From: Kiritimatiellota bacterium | GTDB lineage: Bacteria; Verrucomicrobiota; Kiritimatiellia; JAAZAB01 | Assembly: GCA_026398415.1 (NCBI GenBank) | Contig: JAPLSY010000053.1 | Location: 31,917 to 95,916, forward strand | Direction: 5' to 3' | DNA length: 64,000 bases | Shown: positions 1 to 9,305 of the stretch, one piece after another | Position numbering within the stretch: position 1 is the stretch's first letter | Layout: each line of letters starts with the position of its first letter | Translations under genes and position numbers: made by a program | The notes under the pieces: generated by a model | Database searches by the model: none | Told to the model about the DNA's origin: nothing | Seen by the model: the letters and a program-made list of their open reading frames with translations, nothing else

Positions 1-1017
1 GAAGGCGAAAAGTATATGCGGGTGTTCCTGTTAAGTCCCGACACGCCGCCGCATTCCCTTTCACGCAACCGGATGGAAACCGTACCGTTGTTGGTGGACG
101 AGGATGTGGCCGGCGCGGAAAAAGCGGGCTTTGAGCCGCTGATCAAATGCCGGTTCTGGACCAAGGGATTGAACTCGGCTGATGCGTTAGCGGTGAAGTT
201 AAACGGGTATCCGCTGAAAAATGCCGTGATGCTATCCGGCGGCTGGCTTGAATATCCGGTGGCCCCAGAGTATCTCAAAAAGGGCGCCAATCAATTTGGG
301 CTGACGAGCTTGCAGGCGGCAACGCCGGTATTTGAAGGGGATCCGGGCACTGCGGAAATCAAGCAATGGGATATGAATTACGTCTGCACTAAGGTTCTGG
401 CTTATCCGGAACAACTGCCCTGGCGCCGTTTGGTAAATGGAAAGGACGGGATTGAACGGATCCATTCCAAGAGCCAGCTTTTTCTTGCGGACCGGGGAAC
501 CGGGCCGGTGGATATGACCAACCTCATTTACCCCTGGGATGTGGGACCGTCGGACACGGAAGTAGTGGAAGCGCGGCTGCGGGTGGTGGCTACCAGCGAT
601 CCGCTGGGCGTATGTCTCCGGCTGGCCAACAACAATTCGGTGGAATTCCTGAGTTTCGAGAAAGACCGGATCGGACTGCAGTTTGCCAAATTATCCTGCC
701 CGCTGGATACAACGAACGAGCTGCACACCTACCGGGTGGTATTGAAAGGCAGCGACATTCAGGTATACGTGGATGGAAAACTGAAGCTTGACGGCAAAGG
801 CAAATTTACAACCCCGGCTGCGGATCAGAAAAATTGGTTAAAACTGGATGATGGTCTGGATGCCTGGAACAAGCGCAGTTTATTGTTCGGCTCGGCAACC
901 GGTCCGGGAACCGGCGAGGCCTATTGGGAATATATCCGTTTTGCCAGCGATGCCAAACCGGTATCCATACGCGATCTGATTCTGTCGGTAAGCTATGTCA
1001 AAAAGGGAACTCAATAA
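1..1017 (+). CDS. Carbohydrate-binding/LamG-like domain protein, 5' truncated by window
   Basis: The reading frame is open from base 1, so the gene begins before the window; the first internal ATG is at 16. The visible part resembles a galactose-binding-like beta-sandwich (a pattern of LNG followed by WLEYP and KKGANQF) and then a concanavalin/LamG-type sandwich near residues 190-315. The second half shares its core (HTYRV, VDGKL, GKFT, then a WEYIRF end) with the N-terminal domain of the lipoprotein sialidase at 35067-36716. I infer an extracellular glycan-active or glycan-binding protein; no catalytic residues can be assigned in the visible part. It converges on the PfkB kinase at 1065. Confidence 0.6.
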   Translation, partial: EGEKYMRVFLLSPDTPPHSLSRNRMETVPLLVDEDVAGAEKAGFEPLIKCRFWTKGLNSADALAVKLNGYPLKNAVMLSGGWLEYPVAPEYLKKGANQFGLTSLQAATPVFEGDPGTAEIKQWDMNYVCTKVLAYPEQLPWRRLVNGKDGIERIHSKSQLFLADRGTGPVDMTNLIYPWDVGPSDTEVVEARLRVVATSDPLGVCLRLANNNSVEFLSFEKDRIGLQFAKLSCPLDTTNELHTYRVVLKGSDIQVYVDGKLKLDGKGKFTTPAADQKNWLKLDDGLDAWNKRSLLFGSATGPGTGEAYWEYIRFASDAKPVSIRDLILSVSYVKKGTQ

Positions 1018-1064
1018 TCTCGATCCACAACGCCGGACAACGCGATCACGGTCTCTCCGGACGG

Positions 1065-1961
1065 TCAAAATAACGTTCCAGTCGGTAAATCCGGCATGGC
1101 CCCGTTTTGGGTGCTGACGAACGAAGCCCTTCGTTCAGCGTCTTGCATGGCTTGCCGCGGGGACAAGCCGAACAACAGCCCGGTTGTAAATACGGCACAG
1201 AAGGCGTCGCCACAACCGACCGTATCCACGGCTTTCTCCGGGTTTGCCGGTTTGCAACTCACCGTTGTTCCTTTGGAATAATAACTCGCGCCCGCCGCCC
1301 CTTTGGTCAGCACAACGGCTTGAAAGTCGAATTTGTCGAGCAATGACCGCGCTAATTCGTTTTCCGTGCCCGTCTGTTCAAGCAAAGCGGCAACGGTCAT
1401 GATTTCGTCGTCGTTGATTTTAAGGATATCCGCGATTTTAAACATCTTTTCGATCAATTCAAGGCTGTAATAGTGCTGGCGCAGGTTGATGTCGCATATT
1501 TTCAGGCAGTCTGCCCGCAGCGCTTCGAGAAAACGAAAAATTGTCGCCCTGCTTCCGGGCGAACGGCAGGCCAGGGTGCCAAAACAAACCGCATCGGCTT
1601 TACCGGCCAGTTTGGCAAAGTCGCGGGAAAAAGGAATGTGATCCCAGGCAACGTCTTCAACAATGTCGTATACCGGGATGCCGTTGGTCATGCGGACGTT
1701 AACCGTGCCCGTCGGGAAACTATCCAGCTCGGCAATATGGTTGGTGGACAAGCTTTTGTTTTTCAGGAAGCCAAGGAGTTCGCCGCCCAGCGGATCTTGC
1801 CCTACGGCGCTGACGATATGCGCGTGCGTTCCCTGCGCGGCGGCATGATAGGCGAAATTGGCCGGGGCACCGCCGGGTTGGCGTCCATCCGGCAACATAT
1901 CCCAGAGCAATTCGCCTATGCCGACCACTATGGGAACTTTTGTTTTTAAACCGATTGCCAT
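1065..1961 (-). CDS. PfkB-family sugar kinase (fructokinase-like)
   Basis: This is a 298-residue ribokinase/PfkB kinase, which phosphorylates a sugar with ATP in the cytoplasm. Near the N-terminus it has the GELLWD and PGGAPANFA sugar-binding segments. The second PfkB signature DTVGCGDAF lies at residues 246-254, with D252 as the predicted catalytic base and the GCGD anion hole. Length and motifs fit fructokinases best, but the substrate cannot be read from sequence. Its start overlaps the end of the upstream isomerase gene by 16 bp, so the two are translationally coupled. It is the last gene of the minus-strand run that begins at 6386. Confidence 0.85.
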   Translation of the reverse strand: MAIGLKTKVPIVVGIGELLWDMLPDGRQPGGAPANFAYHAAAQGTHAHIVSAVGQDPLGGELLGFLKNKSLSTNHIAELDSFPTGTVNVRMTNGIPVYDIVEDVAWDHIPFSRDFAKLAGKADAVCFGTLACRSPGSRATIFRFLEALRADCLKICDINLRQHYYSLELIEKMFKIADILKINDDEIMTVAALLEQTGTENELARSLLDKFDFQAVVLTKGAAGASYYSKGTTVSCKPANPEKAVDTVGCGDAFCAVFTTGLLFGLSPRQAMQDAERRASFVSTQNGAMPDLPTGTLF

Positions 1962-2854
1962 GCCCGGTCTATTCTCTCAAAACTTGCGTTTACGGTATCG
2001 TCGACGGATTTTCCGGGAAACGGAGTCATTTCCATCAGGAGGTTGCCGCGGTGGTTTTTATTCAGAAAGCCGCAAGCCAGCAAGGCGCGCAAAATCAACG
2101 CCAGTTCGGGGACGTCAATTTCGCCGCCGTCAAAACCCGGCGGGGGGTGCGTGTCGCCCCAGCGCGGATTGGCCTTGTCTTTCAGCACGCAATTGCCCAA
2201 ATGGACGCGTTTAAGGAATGGCGCGGACCGTTTGATCGCCGATTCGAAATCTTCATGCATCAATGGCAAGTGCGCCACGTCCAATTCAAACCCGAAATTA
2301 TCGTGTTGGGCCTTGATACGCTCCGCCAGTTTGACGCAGTCGTCAATGGGGCCGTAAAGAAACTTTTTGTCGATATCCATGTCAAAAGGTTCCAGCATGG
2401 CCGTGATGTTGTGCGGCTTTAACTGGGCGCATAAATCGAGGCAAAATCGGTCGAAGGCCTTGAAATGAGCGGGCGTCGCATCGTAAAAAGACGGCGTTCC
2501 GGCTCCGAATATAAAACCTTCTGCCCCGATGGCGGCGGCCTGCGCAATCATGTCGTCTACGATCATGCGCACCTGGGCTTGTCCCGCGTAAGACAGAGCT
2601 GCCAGCGGGAAGCTCCGCATGGGATATAAATGGATCGCGAAACAAACTGTTTTGCCGCAATTCTTTATTGCCCGAACGAGCGGCCGGCGATATTGGGCGC
2701 CGTAGGGCAGGCAACAGTCAAACGTCTCGATGTCCCGGCGTTTAATGAATTCGAGCAGCGTTTTGGTATGATCTTCCGGATCGTTTATACATTCCGGATA
2801 AAGCATATGATGCACCAGCCCCAGCTTGGCATATTCCCTGATATTTGTTTTCAT
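1946..2854 (-). CDS. Sugar phosphate isomerase/epimerase (xylose-isomerase-like TIM barrel)
   Basis: The protein has 302 residues and the AP-endonuclease-2/xylose-isomerase TIM-barrel fold. Metal-site-type segments are visible: a Glu in AMLEPFD, ELDVAHLPL, the His of KRVHLGN, and a C-terminal LLMEMTP. Family members isomerise or epimerise keto-sugars or inositol derivatives. It starts inside the stop codon of the M55 peptidase gene (ATGA overlap) and overlaps the kinase that follows, so isomerase plus kinase look like consecutive steps. The actual sugar is unknown. Confidence 0.8.
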   Translation of the reverse strand: MKTNIREYAKLGLVHHMLYPECINDPEDHTKTLLEFIKRRDIETFDCCLPYGAQYRRPLVRAIKNCGKTVCFAIHLYPMRSFPLAALSYAGQAQVRMIVDDMIAQAAAIGAEGFIFGAGTPSFYDATPAHFKAFDRFCLDLCAQLKPHNITAMLEPFDMDIDKKFLYGPIDDCVKLAERIKAQHDNFGFELDVAHLPLMHEDFESAIKRSAPFLKRVHLGNCVLKDKANPRWGDTHPPPGFDGGEIDVPELALILRALLACGFLNKNHRGNLLMEMTPFPGKSVDDTVNASFERIDRAWQSV

Positions 2855-3663
2855 TTGATTGCCTGCTGTGTCTGGAGTTTCATCTGCCAGTATTTAGCCC
2901 AGCATTCCGTAACCGTTTTGCCGCGAATCGCGATGGAATCGGAACACCCAAAAAGTTTCTGGAAGACATTCAGATATGGACCTGGATTGAATACCACTTC
3001 CAATTTTATACCGCCGGTAATTTGCCACGGTTTTACCGCCGGCGGATGCCGGACGATCCCGGCGGCGGTTTCCCTGATTTTTCTGGCGGTCAGCTTGGCG
3101 GCGGGACAGGCCCCGCCATCGGCGGAAAGCGATTCCTTCACCGATACCCCCGCGACCTTGGGCACAAGTTTTCTTGCTTCGGCAATGCCCGCTGAATCCG
3201 CCGTAATCATGAGGAGCGGGACGCCCCAGTCGCCGGCAATCGCCGCTTCCATGCCGATTTCGCCGACGGATATACCATTTAGGATTAAGTTTTTGATGTC
3301 GGGCTCGTAACTGTGATGCAGGAGTTCACCGGTGTTGCGTTTGGAGTGGAATCCGAGCAGGATCAGCCCGGTGCAAGACTTATCAAGCCCGCCGGCCCAA
3401 TCCTTCTTATAGGGCGGCTTGCCGCAGATTGCGGTTGCGTTTTCCGGGAGTTGGTCTATCGCGATATTCCGGCCGTAGTAATGCTCGTCATAGATGAGGA
3501 TTTCATCGGCGCCGCCTTCGTTGAGACCGTCAATCAGCGCCGTTAAATCCGACATGAACATTTTCTGGCCGAACGCGTATTCCGGTTTCCCGGGTTCCGC
3601 TTCCGCGTAGCTGACCACCCCGCTTACCCCTTCCATGTCGCAGCGAATCATGTATTTTTTCAT
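2851..3663 (-). CDS. M55-family D-aminopeptidase-like protein (DppA-like)
   Basis: This 270-residue protein matches the zinc D-aminopeptidase family M55. The N-terminal DMEGVSG motif gives D9 and E11. Further likely metal ligands are H61 (DEHYYGRN), H106 (LLGFHSK) and E135 (SVGEIGM), the full set expected from DppA. Length is typical. Known members release N-terminal D-amino acids from peptides. Its place between an FAD oxidoreductase and a sugar isomerase suggests a role in degrading an aminated or peptidyl substrate, but that is inference. It overlaps the downstream gene by 4 bp. Confidence 0.82.
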   Translation of the reverse strand: MKKYMIRCDMEGVSGVVSYAEAEPGKPEYAFGQKMFMSDLTALIDGLNEGGADEILIYDEHYYGRNIAIDQLPENATAICGKPPYKKDWAGGLDKSCTGLILLGFHSKRNTGELLHHSYEPDIKNLILNGISVGEIGMEAAIAGDWGVPLLMITADSAGIAEARKLVPKVAGVSVKESLSADGGACPAAKLTARKIRETAAGIVRHPPAVKPWQITGGIKLEVVFNPGPYLNVFQKLFGCSDSIAIRGKTVTECWAKYWQMKLQTQQAIK

Positions 3664-3676
3664 ATTTAAAACCTTC

Positions 3677-5119
3677 TCAGCAAAGTGTGCCGGATTCGCG
3701 CAAGGTTGCGCGCAGTTTGACGTAGTCCAGTTCGCGCAATGGGATGTTGGCCTTGGCGCAGAGCGCGGCGGCGGTTCCGGCGGCTTCGCCCGTGATCATG
3801 CATTCGACGGTTACCCGGATGCTGCCGGCGGCTTCATGCGTGGCCGAGATACAGCGTCCGGCGGTCAATAGATTGGTCTTGCCGCGGGTCGTAAGACTGC
3901 GGAACGGTATCTGGAAATACCAGTGTGGCGGGTAGGCGGTCTCCGGGTCTTTGAGCCATTCCGGGCGCGGGTGCGTGTCGATCGGGTGACTGCCAAAACC
4001 GATGCAGTCCTCGAATTTTTTCTGGTGATACATGTCCTCGATATTCATGACGTAATCGCCCAGAATATGCCGGGTTTCGCGCACGCCGATCTCGGGACAG
4101 TCAAGCAGGAAGGCGTTTTGGAAACCGGGAATCGCTTTTTTGATGTTAACCAGCCATCGGCCGACCATGTCCGCCATGATGACTTCTGCGCGGGTCAGGT
4201 CTTCGACGTTACAGCCGTTGCCCTGAACGCTGGGACAGCACAGCGTAACTACGCCGGCCGAGGGCAAGTTGTAGACTTGAATGCTGGATGGCGATCCATC
4301 CATGCGGATTTCCAGCGTGCCCATCTCGCCCTTTGCGAAGCGCTCCCTGGCTTCGGCGAGCGTGAATCTGGCGAAAGCCTGCATTTCAAAACGATCCGGA
4401 TTTTCAGCAAGCCAGTCGAAGGTAGCTTGCAAATCCACGTTGCCGACCTTGAACATGACGCCCATGCTCTGCATTACACCGATTTTAGTTTCCTTGGCGC
4501 ATAAGTCTTCGGGGGTTACCCCGCAGTAATAGGGCACCCCCGCGCGCGCCGCTACATCGCCGTCACCGGTGGCGTCGATGAATTGCCTGGCCACAATGGC
4601 CTGCCGGCCGGACTTGGATTCGAGCACCAGGGCCTTGAGTTCCCCGTTTTCCTGGATAACGTCCACTACCCAGGAATGCAGGCGCAGCTTGACCCCTGCT
4701 TCCTTGAGCATCTGGAATATAATCCGTTTAAAGTCTTCGGCTGAGGTGAAAACATAGCGTCCAAAAGTGCCGGAATTGCCGATCCCGGCACCTTCTGCGA
4801 GGATACGGTTGGTGAGTTCGCGGGTAATGCCGCCGGCGATTTGAAGTTCGGCGGGATTGGTCGCGAGCGTTTTGTGGTCCTTGGTGTTTTCCAGGAGATT
4901 GCCGGAAAACTTGGTGTACATGGTCAGGCCGGCGTTGCCGGAGGTCATCATGCCCCCGAGACTGCCGTACCGCTCAACAAGCATAACGCTTGCGCCGCGG
5001 CGTGCCGCCGCGATTGCGGCGACAACCCCGGCCGTGCCACCGCCTGCAATCAGCACATCCACGGCAGCGACAATCTCGGTTTCCACGCTCATTCGAATGG
5101 TTTGGCCTACTTCATACAT
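3677..5119 (-). CDS. FAD-dependent oxidoreductase (FAD_oxidored family)
   Basis: A 480-residue flavoprotein. The Rossmann motif GGGTAG at residues 26-31 ends in the acidic E49 that binds the FAD ribose, followed by YGSLGGMMTSG, typical of the family that acts on sugars or sugar-derived substrates in PVC bacteria. A second FAD-contact region (TNLLTAGRCISATHEA) lies near the C-terminus. The start is set at 5119 because a GGAG box lies 7 bases upstream; the frame is open a further 25 codons without an RBS. No signal peptide is visible. The substrate is unknown. The gene is separated from the upstream dehydrogenase by a 175-bp spacer that holds a large inverted repeat. Confidence 0.8.
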   Translation of the reverse strand: MYEVGQTIRMSVETEIVAAVDVLIAGGGTAGVVAAIAAARRGASVMLVERYGSLGGMMTSGNAGLTMYTKFSGNLLENTKDHKTLATNPAELQIAGGITRELTNRILAEGAGIGNSGTFGRYVFTSAEDFKRIIFQMLKEAGVKLRLHSWVVDVIQENGELKALVLESKSGRQAIVARQFIDATGDGDVAARAGVPYYCGVTPEDLCAKETKIGVMQSMGVMFKVGNVDLQATFDWLAENPDRFEMQAFARFTLAEARERFAKGEMGTLEIRMDGSPSSIQVYNLPSAGVVTLCCPSVQGNGCNVEDLTRAEVIMADMVGRWLVNIKKAIPGFQNAFLLDCPEIGVRETRHILGDYVMNIEDMYHQKKFEDCIGFGSHPIDTHPRPEWLKDPETAYPPHWYFQIPFRSLTTRGKTNLLTAGRCISATHEAAGSIRVTVECMITGEAAGTAAALCAKANIPLRELDYVKLRATLRESGTLC

Positions 5120-5186
5120 TTTTACGCTCCTTGTAATTGCGGCCCTTATGGGAATGGCGCAGGATTTATCATTGGCTAAACTGATG

Positions 5187-5269
5187 GCATGCAATGACCG
5201 GCAACAACAGTTTCAGGGAGGGAATCACACACGGATCGTGTGCGAACACAGCTTCCTGTCATTGCATGC
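5187..5269. repeat. Long-armed inverted repeat between two operon genes
   Basis: A perfect 12-bp inverted repeat, GCATGCAATGAC at 5187-5198 and GTCATTGCATGC at 5258-5269, encloses a second hairpin, CACACG-gat-CGTGTG at 5228-5242. It lies between the Gfo/Idh and FAD oxidoreductase genes and would be transcribed within the operon mRNA. It has no T-run, so it is not a classical terminator. It could be an RNA processing or stability element, a regulatory RNA, or a small palindromic repeat. Confidence 0.6.
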
Positions 5270-5294
5270 GGCAACTATCCACAGACAAACGGTC

Positions 5295-6386
5295 CTACTC
5301 GTCAAGGTGTCCGTGTTCCAGTCCCAGCGGCAAGGGTGCGGGCTTCCTGGTGGTGCTCGTCAGGACGCTGTACTTTCCTGTTTCAGACGACTCGTGGAAA
5401 CTATGCATAATGTCCAGGACATGAAAGGCCTGTTCCCCGCACGCCCGGTGTGCCCGGCCTGAACAAATGGCATACGCCATGTCCGCGATGCCAAGCCCCC
5501 GTGACTGCATGGCGTAACCGTGTGTGAGCGGTATCTCGCTTGCCTGCTTGGCGCCAAGGCGCTTGACGAATACGGGTCCGTCAAAGGTGTTGGGGTCGGG
5601 GAGTTTCAAGGTGCCTTCGGTTCCGTAGATCTCGATCATAGGCAGGGTGTGGTGATAGATGTCCACACTGGTGATAATCATACCGGATGCGCCACAGGCA
5701 AACTCCATTACGCCCATGATCGTTGTCGGGGTCTCAACCATCATCATGCGTTCCGTCTTGTCGGGCAGTTTTGCCAGGCGTTCCGGCATCGGGACCGTGG
5801 CCGATCCCGCCACTCTGCGGACCGGTCCCAGTGCCGCCACCAATGCCGTCAGATAGTAGGGGCCCATGTCGAACATTGGGCCGCCGCCCTTCTTGTAGAG
5901 GAACTCGGGAATGGCCTCTTTCCATCGGTTTGCCAGGAACGCCGTAGCGGCAACGGGTGTCCCGATCCAGCCATCGTTCAGGAGCTTGATGGCGGTCTGG
6001 ATGCCGCCACCCATGAATGTGTCGGGCGCACAGCCGACGCGGAGCCCCTTGCTCTTGGCCAGGTCCAGCACGCGCTTAGCCTCGTCACGGGTCACGGCAA
6101 GCGGTTTCTCGTTGTAAACGTGTTTGCCGTGGGCCAGGGCCTTGAGCGCGATCTCCCCGTGTACTGCAGGGATAGTCAGATTGGCGACGATCTCGATCTC
6201 CGGGTCCGCGAGCAACTCCTCCACCGTGCAAGCACGGCAGCCATGCTCTTTGGCTTTGGCTTCGGCGCGTTCCCGGACGATGTCCGCACAAGCAACGATG
6301 TCGAGTATGCCTAAAACCTTGCTGGCGGTGAAGTAGATCCCGCTTATTGCGCCGCACCCGATAACCCCGATTTTCATTCGTTTCAT
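5295..6386 (-). CDS. Gfo/Idh/MocA-family sugar dehydrogenase
   Basis: The protein has 363 residues. The N-terminal Rossmann segment (IGVIGCGAISG) binds NAD(P), and EKP at residues 93-95 is the family signature with the catalytic Lys. The later GGGPMFDMGPYY carries the usual substrate-side residues. Family members oxidise sugars, inositols or amino sugars, or work through a 3-keto intermediate. It is the first gene of a minus-strand run with an oxidoreductase, isomerase and kinase, consistent with a sugar-oxidation pathway. An AGGA-like box lies about 10 bases before the 6386 ATG; an in-frame ATG three codons later is an alternative. Confidence 0.87.
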   Translation of the reverse strand: MKRMKIGVIGCGAISGIYFTASKVLGILDIVACADIVRERAEAKAKEHGCRACTVEELLADPEIEIVANLTIPAVHGEIALKALAHGKHVYNEKPLAVTRDEAKRVLDLAKSKGLRVGCAPDTFMGGGIQTAIKLLNDGWIGTPVAATAFLANRWKEAIPEFLYKKGGGPMFDMGPYYLTALVAALGPVRRVAGSATVPMPERLAKLPDKTERMMMVETPTTIMGVMEFACGASGMIITSVDIYHHTLPMIEIYGTEGTLKLPDPNTFDGPVFVKRLGAKQASEIPLTHGYAMQSRGLGIADMAYAICSGRAHRACGEQAFHVLDIMHSFHESSETGKYSVLTSTTRKPAPLPLGLEHGHLDE

Positions 6387-6801
6387 ACCTTTCGCATCCT
6401 TTCTGTTATAGACAATTCATGCCTTCTGAAAAGACTACACCTGTACACTTACCTTTTTTGTTCTTGTTTGGGATGTTATTTTTTCCTTCCCGGCGTGTCA
6501 ACATCATTATCGCCTTTGATAAATATTGGTCATTTAACTTGAGGTGTTAATAACAACGCGATAATACTGCTTTATAATCAAAAAATGGCAATTATGTTAA
6601 AAGTTGTCTTTAGCTGAAATTGCTATTTTTTGTCTGAAGTTGTCCTTTTTACAGTCGAGCGGCGCAAATGAAGACGGATCTGAATAGTTTGTCTCCATAT
6701 GTGCGCTGCGTACGCACCCACGCGATTCGGGGTTTGGGCTTGACATCATGAAGGCATTTTTGTGATTTTACCGCTTTGCAGATATTAAATGCAGCAATAG
6801 T
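6387..6801. other. Divergent intergenic region (likely promoters)
   Basis: This 415-bp gap separates the minus-strand sugar operon from the plus-strand sialidase gene and should carry promoters for both. It is clearly more AT-rich than its surroundings, especially 6500-6640. I see no convincing open frame, tRNA or strong palindrome, and no unambiguous -35/-10 pair. Confidence 0.4.
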
Positions 6802-7935
6802 ATGAAACTGCTCCAGGCAACTTGTCTTTTTTATTTTCTGTGGCTGATAGGAGGATACGTCATGGCAAACGAACCGACGGCGAAGATCATATCTACTAAT
6901 GTCATTTGCAGGCAACCGGGCCGATACATAGGCTGGCCTACGATCGCCAGAACGCATAACGGGGATCTGGTGGTCGTTTTCTCCGGGGACCGGGATGCAC
7001 ACATCTGTCCCTGGGGCAAGACGCAAATGGTCCGCAGTTCTGATGGGGGCAAGACGTGGGCCGCACCGGTTACGATCAATAACACGCCTCTGGATGATCG
7101 CGATGCGGGAATCATTGAAACCGATAAAGGCACATTAGTCGTCAGTTGGTTCACATCACTGGCGTTTTCGGATCCGGGTCAGGTTTCCTGGCTTCCGGAG
7201 ACCATGCGGAACGGATGGATGCGCCATATTGAAAAACTTGACCAGGAAACACGCGCGAAGTGGCTGGGTAATTGGATCCGTCGTTCCGAAGATGGCGGCA
7301 AAACGTGGGGGGTGCCCATCCGGAACCACGTGAGTGCTCCGCACGGTCCGATTAAATTATCGGACAAGCGACTAATATATGTCGGCACGGGGACCAAAGA
7401 CGGCAAAGGCATTATCGGTGTTGAAGAGTCGCGCGATGACGGTCGGTCCTGGAGCTTGCTTGCAACCGTCCCGATCCCTTCGGACGAGGTGATTGCCCAC
7501 TATGATGAGCCGCATGTCGTGGAGGCGGAAAACGGAAAACTCGTGGCCATGTTCAGGTCCGAACCGAAGGACCGGTCCCAGTGTTTTCTCAAGCAATCGG
7601 AAAGCACGGATGGCGGGAAATCCTGGTCGCTTGCCCACAAGACGGCCATATGGGGTTATCCCCCCCATCTGATCCGGTTGCGGAACGGCTGGCTGCTCGT
7701 GGTCTACGGCCGGCGCATGCCCCCGTTCGGTGAGCAGGCCTGCATCAGCCGGGACGCTGGAAAAACATGGGATACCGCGCATGAGATTATTCTCGCCGGC
7801 GCGCCGAACGACGACCTGGGCTATCCGGCATCCGTGCAACTCGATGACGGCTCCATCTTTACCGTATTCTACCAGTGTGCCAAGTCGGACAAAAATACCT
7901 GCTTAATGGCAACACACTGGCAACTTGCCGAATAG
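6802..7935 (+). CDS. Secreted sialidase/BNR-repeat protein
   Basis: This 377-residue protein has an N-terminal signal-like segment (about residues 1-22, a hydrophobic core ending near VMANE) and then a six-bladed propeller. Asp-boxes are visible as SSDGGKTW, SEDGGKTW, STDGGKSW and SRDAGKTW. An early R-x-x-R-T-like strand (PTIARTHNGDLVVVFSG) resembles the first arginine region of exo-sialidases. It probably acts on exported glycans. Many Asp-box proteins are not true sialidases, so the substrate is open. It faces away from the sugar operon and precedes a DegT aminotransferase. Confidence 0.8.
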   Translation: MKLLQATCLFYFLWLIGGYVMANEPTAKIISTNVICRQPGRYIGWPTIARTHNGDLVVVFSGDRDAHICPWGKTQMVRSSDGGKTWAAPVTINNTPLDDRDAGIIETDKGTLVVSWFTSLAFSDPGQVSWLPETMRNGWMRHIEKLDQETRAKWLGNWIRRSEDGGKTWGVPIRNHVSAPHGPIKLSDKRLIYVGTGTKDGKGIIGVEESRDDGRSWSLLATVPIPSDEVIAHYDEPHVVEAENGKLVAMFRSEPKDRSQCFLKQSESTDGGKSWSLAHKTAIWGYPPHLIRLRNGWLLVVYGRRMPPFGEQACISRDAGKTWDTAHEIILAGAPNDDLGYPASVQLDDGSIFTVFYQCAKSDKNTCLMATHWQLAE

Positions 7936-8010
7936 GAAGCGGGGCGGCGCCGGAGCCCACACGGGCGAGTGGCATTGTTTAAAAAATAAAACGTAAGAAA
8001 GCGAGGATTT

Positions 8011-9240
8011 ATGCCTGGCGGACACAAGGGGCGGGTTACTCCGAAAGCGCTGGAGTATTTAAAGGAAGTTGTTAAGTACGGATTCGGAAATTCAACCGGC
8101 AACGGCATGGTTGCAAAATTTGAAAAGGCATTTGCCGAGCGGTTCGGCGTGCCCTATGCGATTGCCTTTTTTAACGGCACCACCACGATGCACGCCTGCC
8201 TGGCGGCGGCCGGCGTGAAGCCCGGCGATGAGGTCATCGTGCCGCCGCTGACGTATGCCGCGACGTCTTTCGCGGTCATGCACCAGGGCGCGGTGCCGGT
8301 ATTTGCCGATGTCGATGAAAAAACATTCAACATCTCGCCGGAGAGCATCCGGGCGCGAATAACACCGCTGACCCGCGCCATTATTCCGGTCGGCCTCTAC
8401 GGTTTGAGTGCGGATCTGGACCCGATTATGGAAATCGCGGCCCGGCATAACCTGGCGGTGATCGAGGATAACGCCCAGTGTGTCCTGGGACAGTACAAGG
8501 GGCGGCTGGCCGGCACCAATGGCCACATGGCCAGTTTCAGTCTGCAGGCGTCCAAGCACCTGACCAGCGGTGAAGGCGGCGTGGTTCTCACCAAGGACGA
8601 AAAACTGGCGACCGGCATCCGTAAGTTCGGCTGTTTCGGGTACCACACGGTCAGCAGCGGCACCGGCGGGACGATGTGCAAGGAAGACCGGGGCCATCCC
8701 ACCTCCATCCGGCACGATTCCCTGGGCTGGAATTACCGCATGTCCAGTCTGCAGGCAGCCGTGGCGCTGGAACAGGTGGAGCGGATCGACGAACTGGTCG
8801 GGCTGCGGATCAAGTGCGCGGAGATTTTTGCGGAGGCGGTCAAGGGTTGCGCATGGCTGGTTCCCCAGTATACGCCGCCGGACTGCGTGAACTCCTGCTG
8901 GACGTTTGTCTGCCGTCTGGACACGGAAAAGGCCGGCTGTACCTGGGACGAATTCCGGAATATGTTTTTCTCCCTGGGCGGCGATTTTGTCTACGGCGCC
9001 TGGCGGCTTACCTACAACGAGCCGGTTTTCCAGGAAAGAAAATTCTTGGGCGGCAATTTCCCGATTGACTCGGAGATTTACAAAGGCAAAAAGCAGGTAT
9101 ACAAACCCGGGCTTTGCCCGGTTGCGGAAGCGATCCAGCCGAAACTCCTGCAGTTTAAAACCAATTACTACAAGCTTGACCGGGCCGCGCAACAGGCGAA
9201 AATCCTGGCGAAGACGATAAAAAAAATCTCGCGCGGCTGA
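8011..9240 (+). CDS. DegT/DnrJ/EryC1/StrS-family PLP aminotransferase
   Basis: A 409-residue fold-type I aminotransferase. K182 in ASKHLTSGEGG is the predicted PLP Schiff-base lysine; DNAQCVLG at 153-160 matches the PLP-ring segment, and the N-terminal substrate loop (GTTTMHACLAA) is present. Such enzymes aminate keto-sugars or act on inosose-type compounds. A GAGG box lies just before the start. It follows the sialidase by 75 bp on the same strand, and the importer genes converge on it. Its product sugar is not determined by the sequence. Confidence 0.88.
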   Translation: MPGGHKGRVTPKALEYLKEVVKYGFGNSTGNGMVAKFEKAFAERFGVPYAIAFFNGTTTMHACLAAAGVKPGDEVIVPPLTYAATSFAVMHQGAVPVFADVDEKTFNISPESIRARITPLTRAIIPVGLYGLSADLDPIMEIAARHNLAVIEDNAQCVLGQYKGRLAGTNGHMASFSLQASKHLTSGEGGVVLTKDEKLATGIRKFGCFGYHTVSSGTGGTMCKEDRGHPTSIRHDSLGWNYRMSSLQAAVALEQVERIDELVGLRIKCAEIFAEAVKGCAWLVPQYTPPDCVNSCWTFVCRLDTEKAGCTWDEFRNMFFSLGGDFVYGAWRLTYNEPVFQERKFLGGNFPIDSEIYKGKKQVYKPGLCPVAEAIQPKLLQFKTNYYKLDRAAQQAKILAKTIKKISRG

Positions 9241-9305
9241 TGATAACGCCGGCCCTGTTGGTGACGGGCACTTTGCGGGCAGGGTACAAGGCGGAGCATG
9301 CTTGG

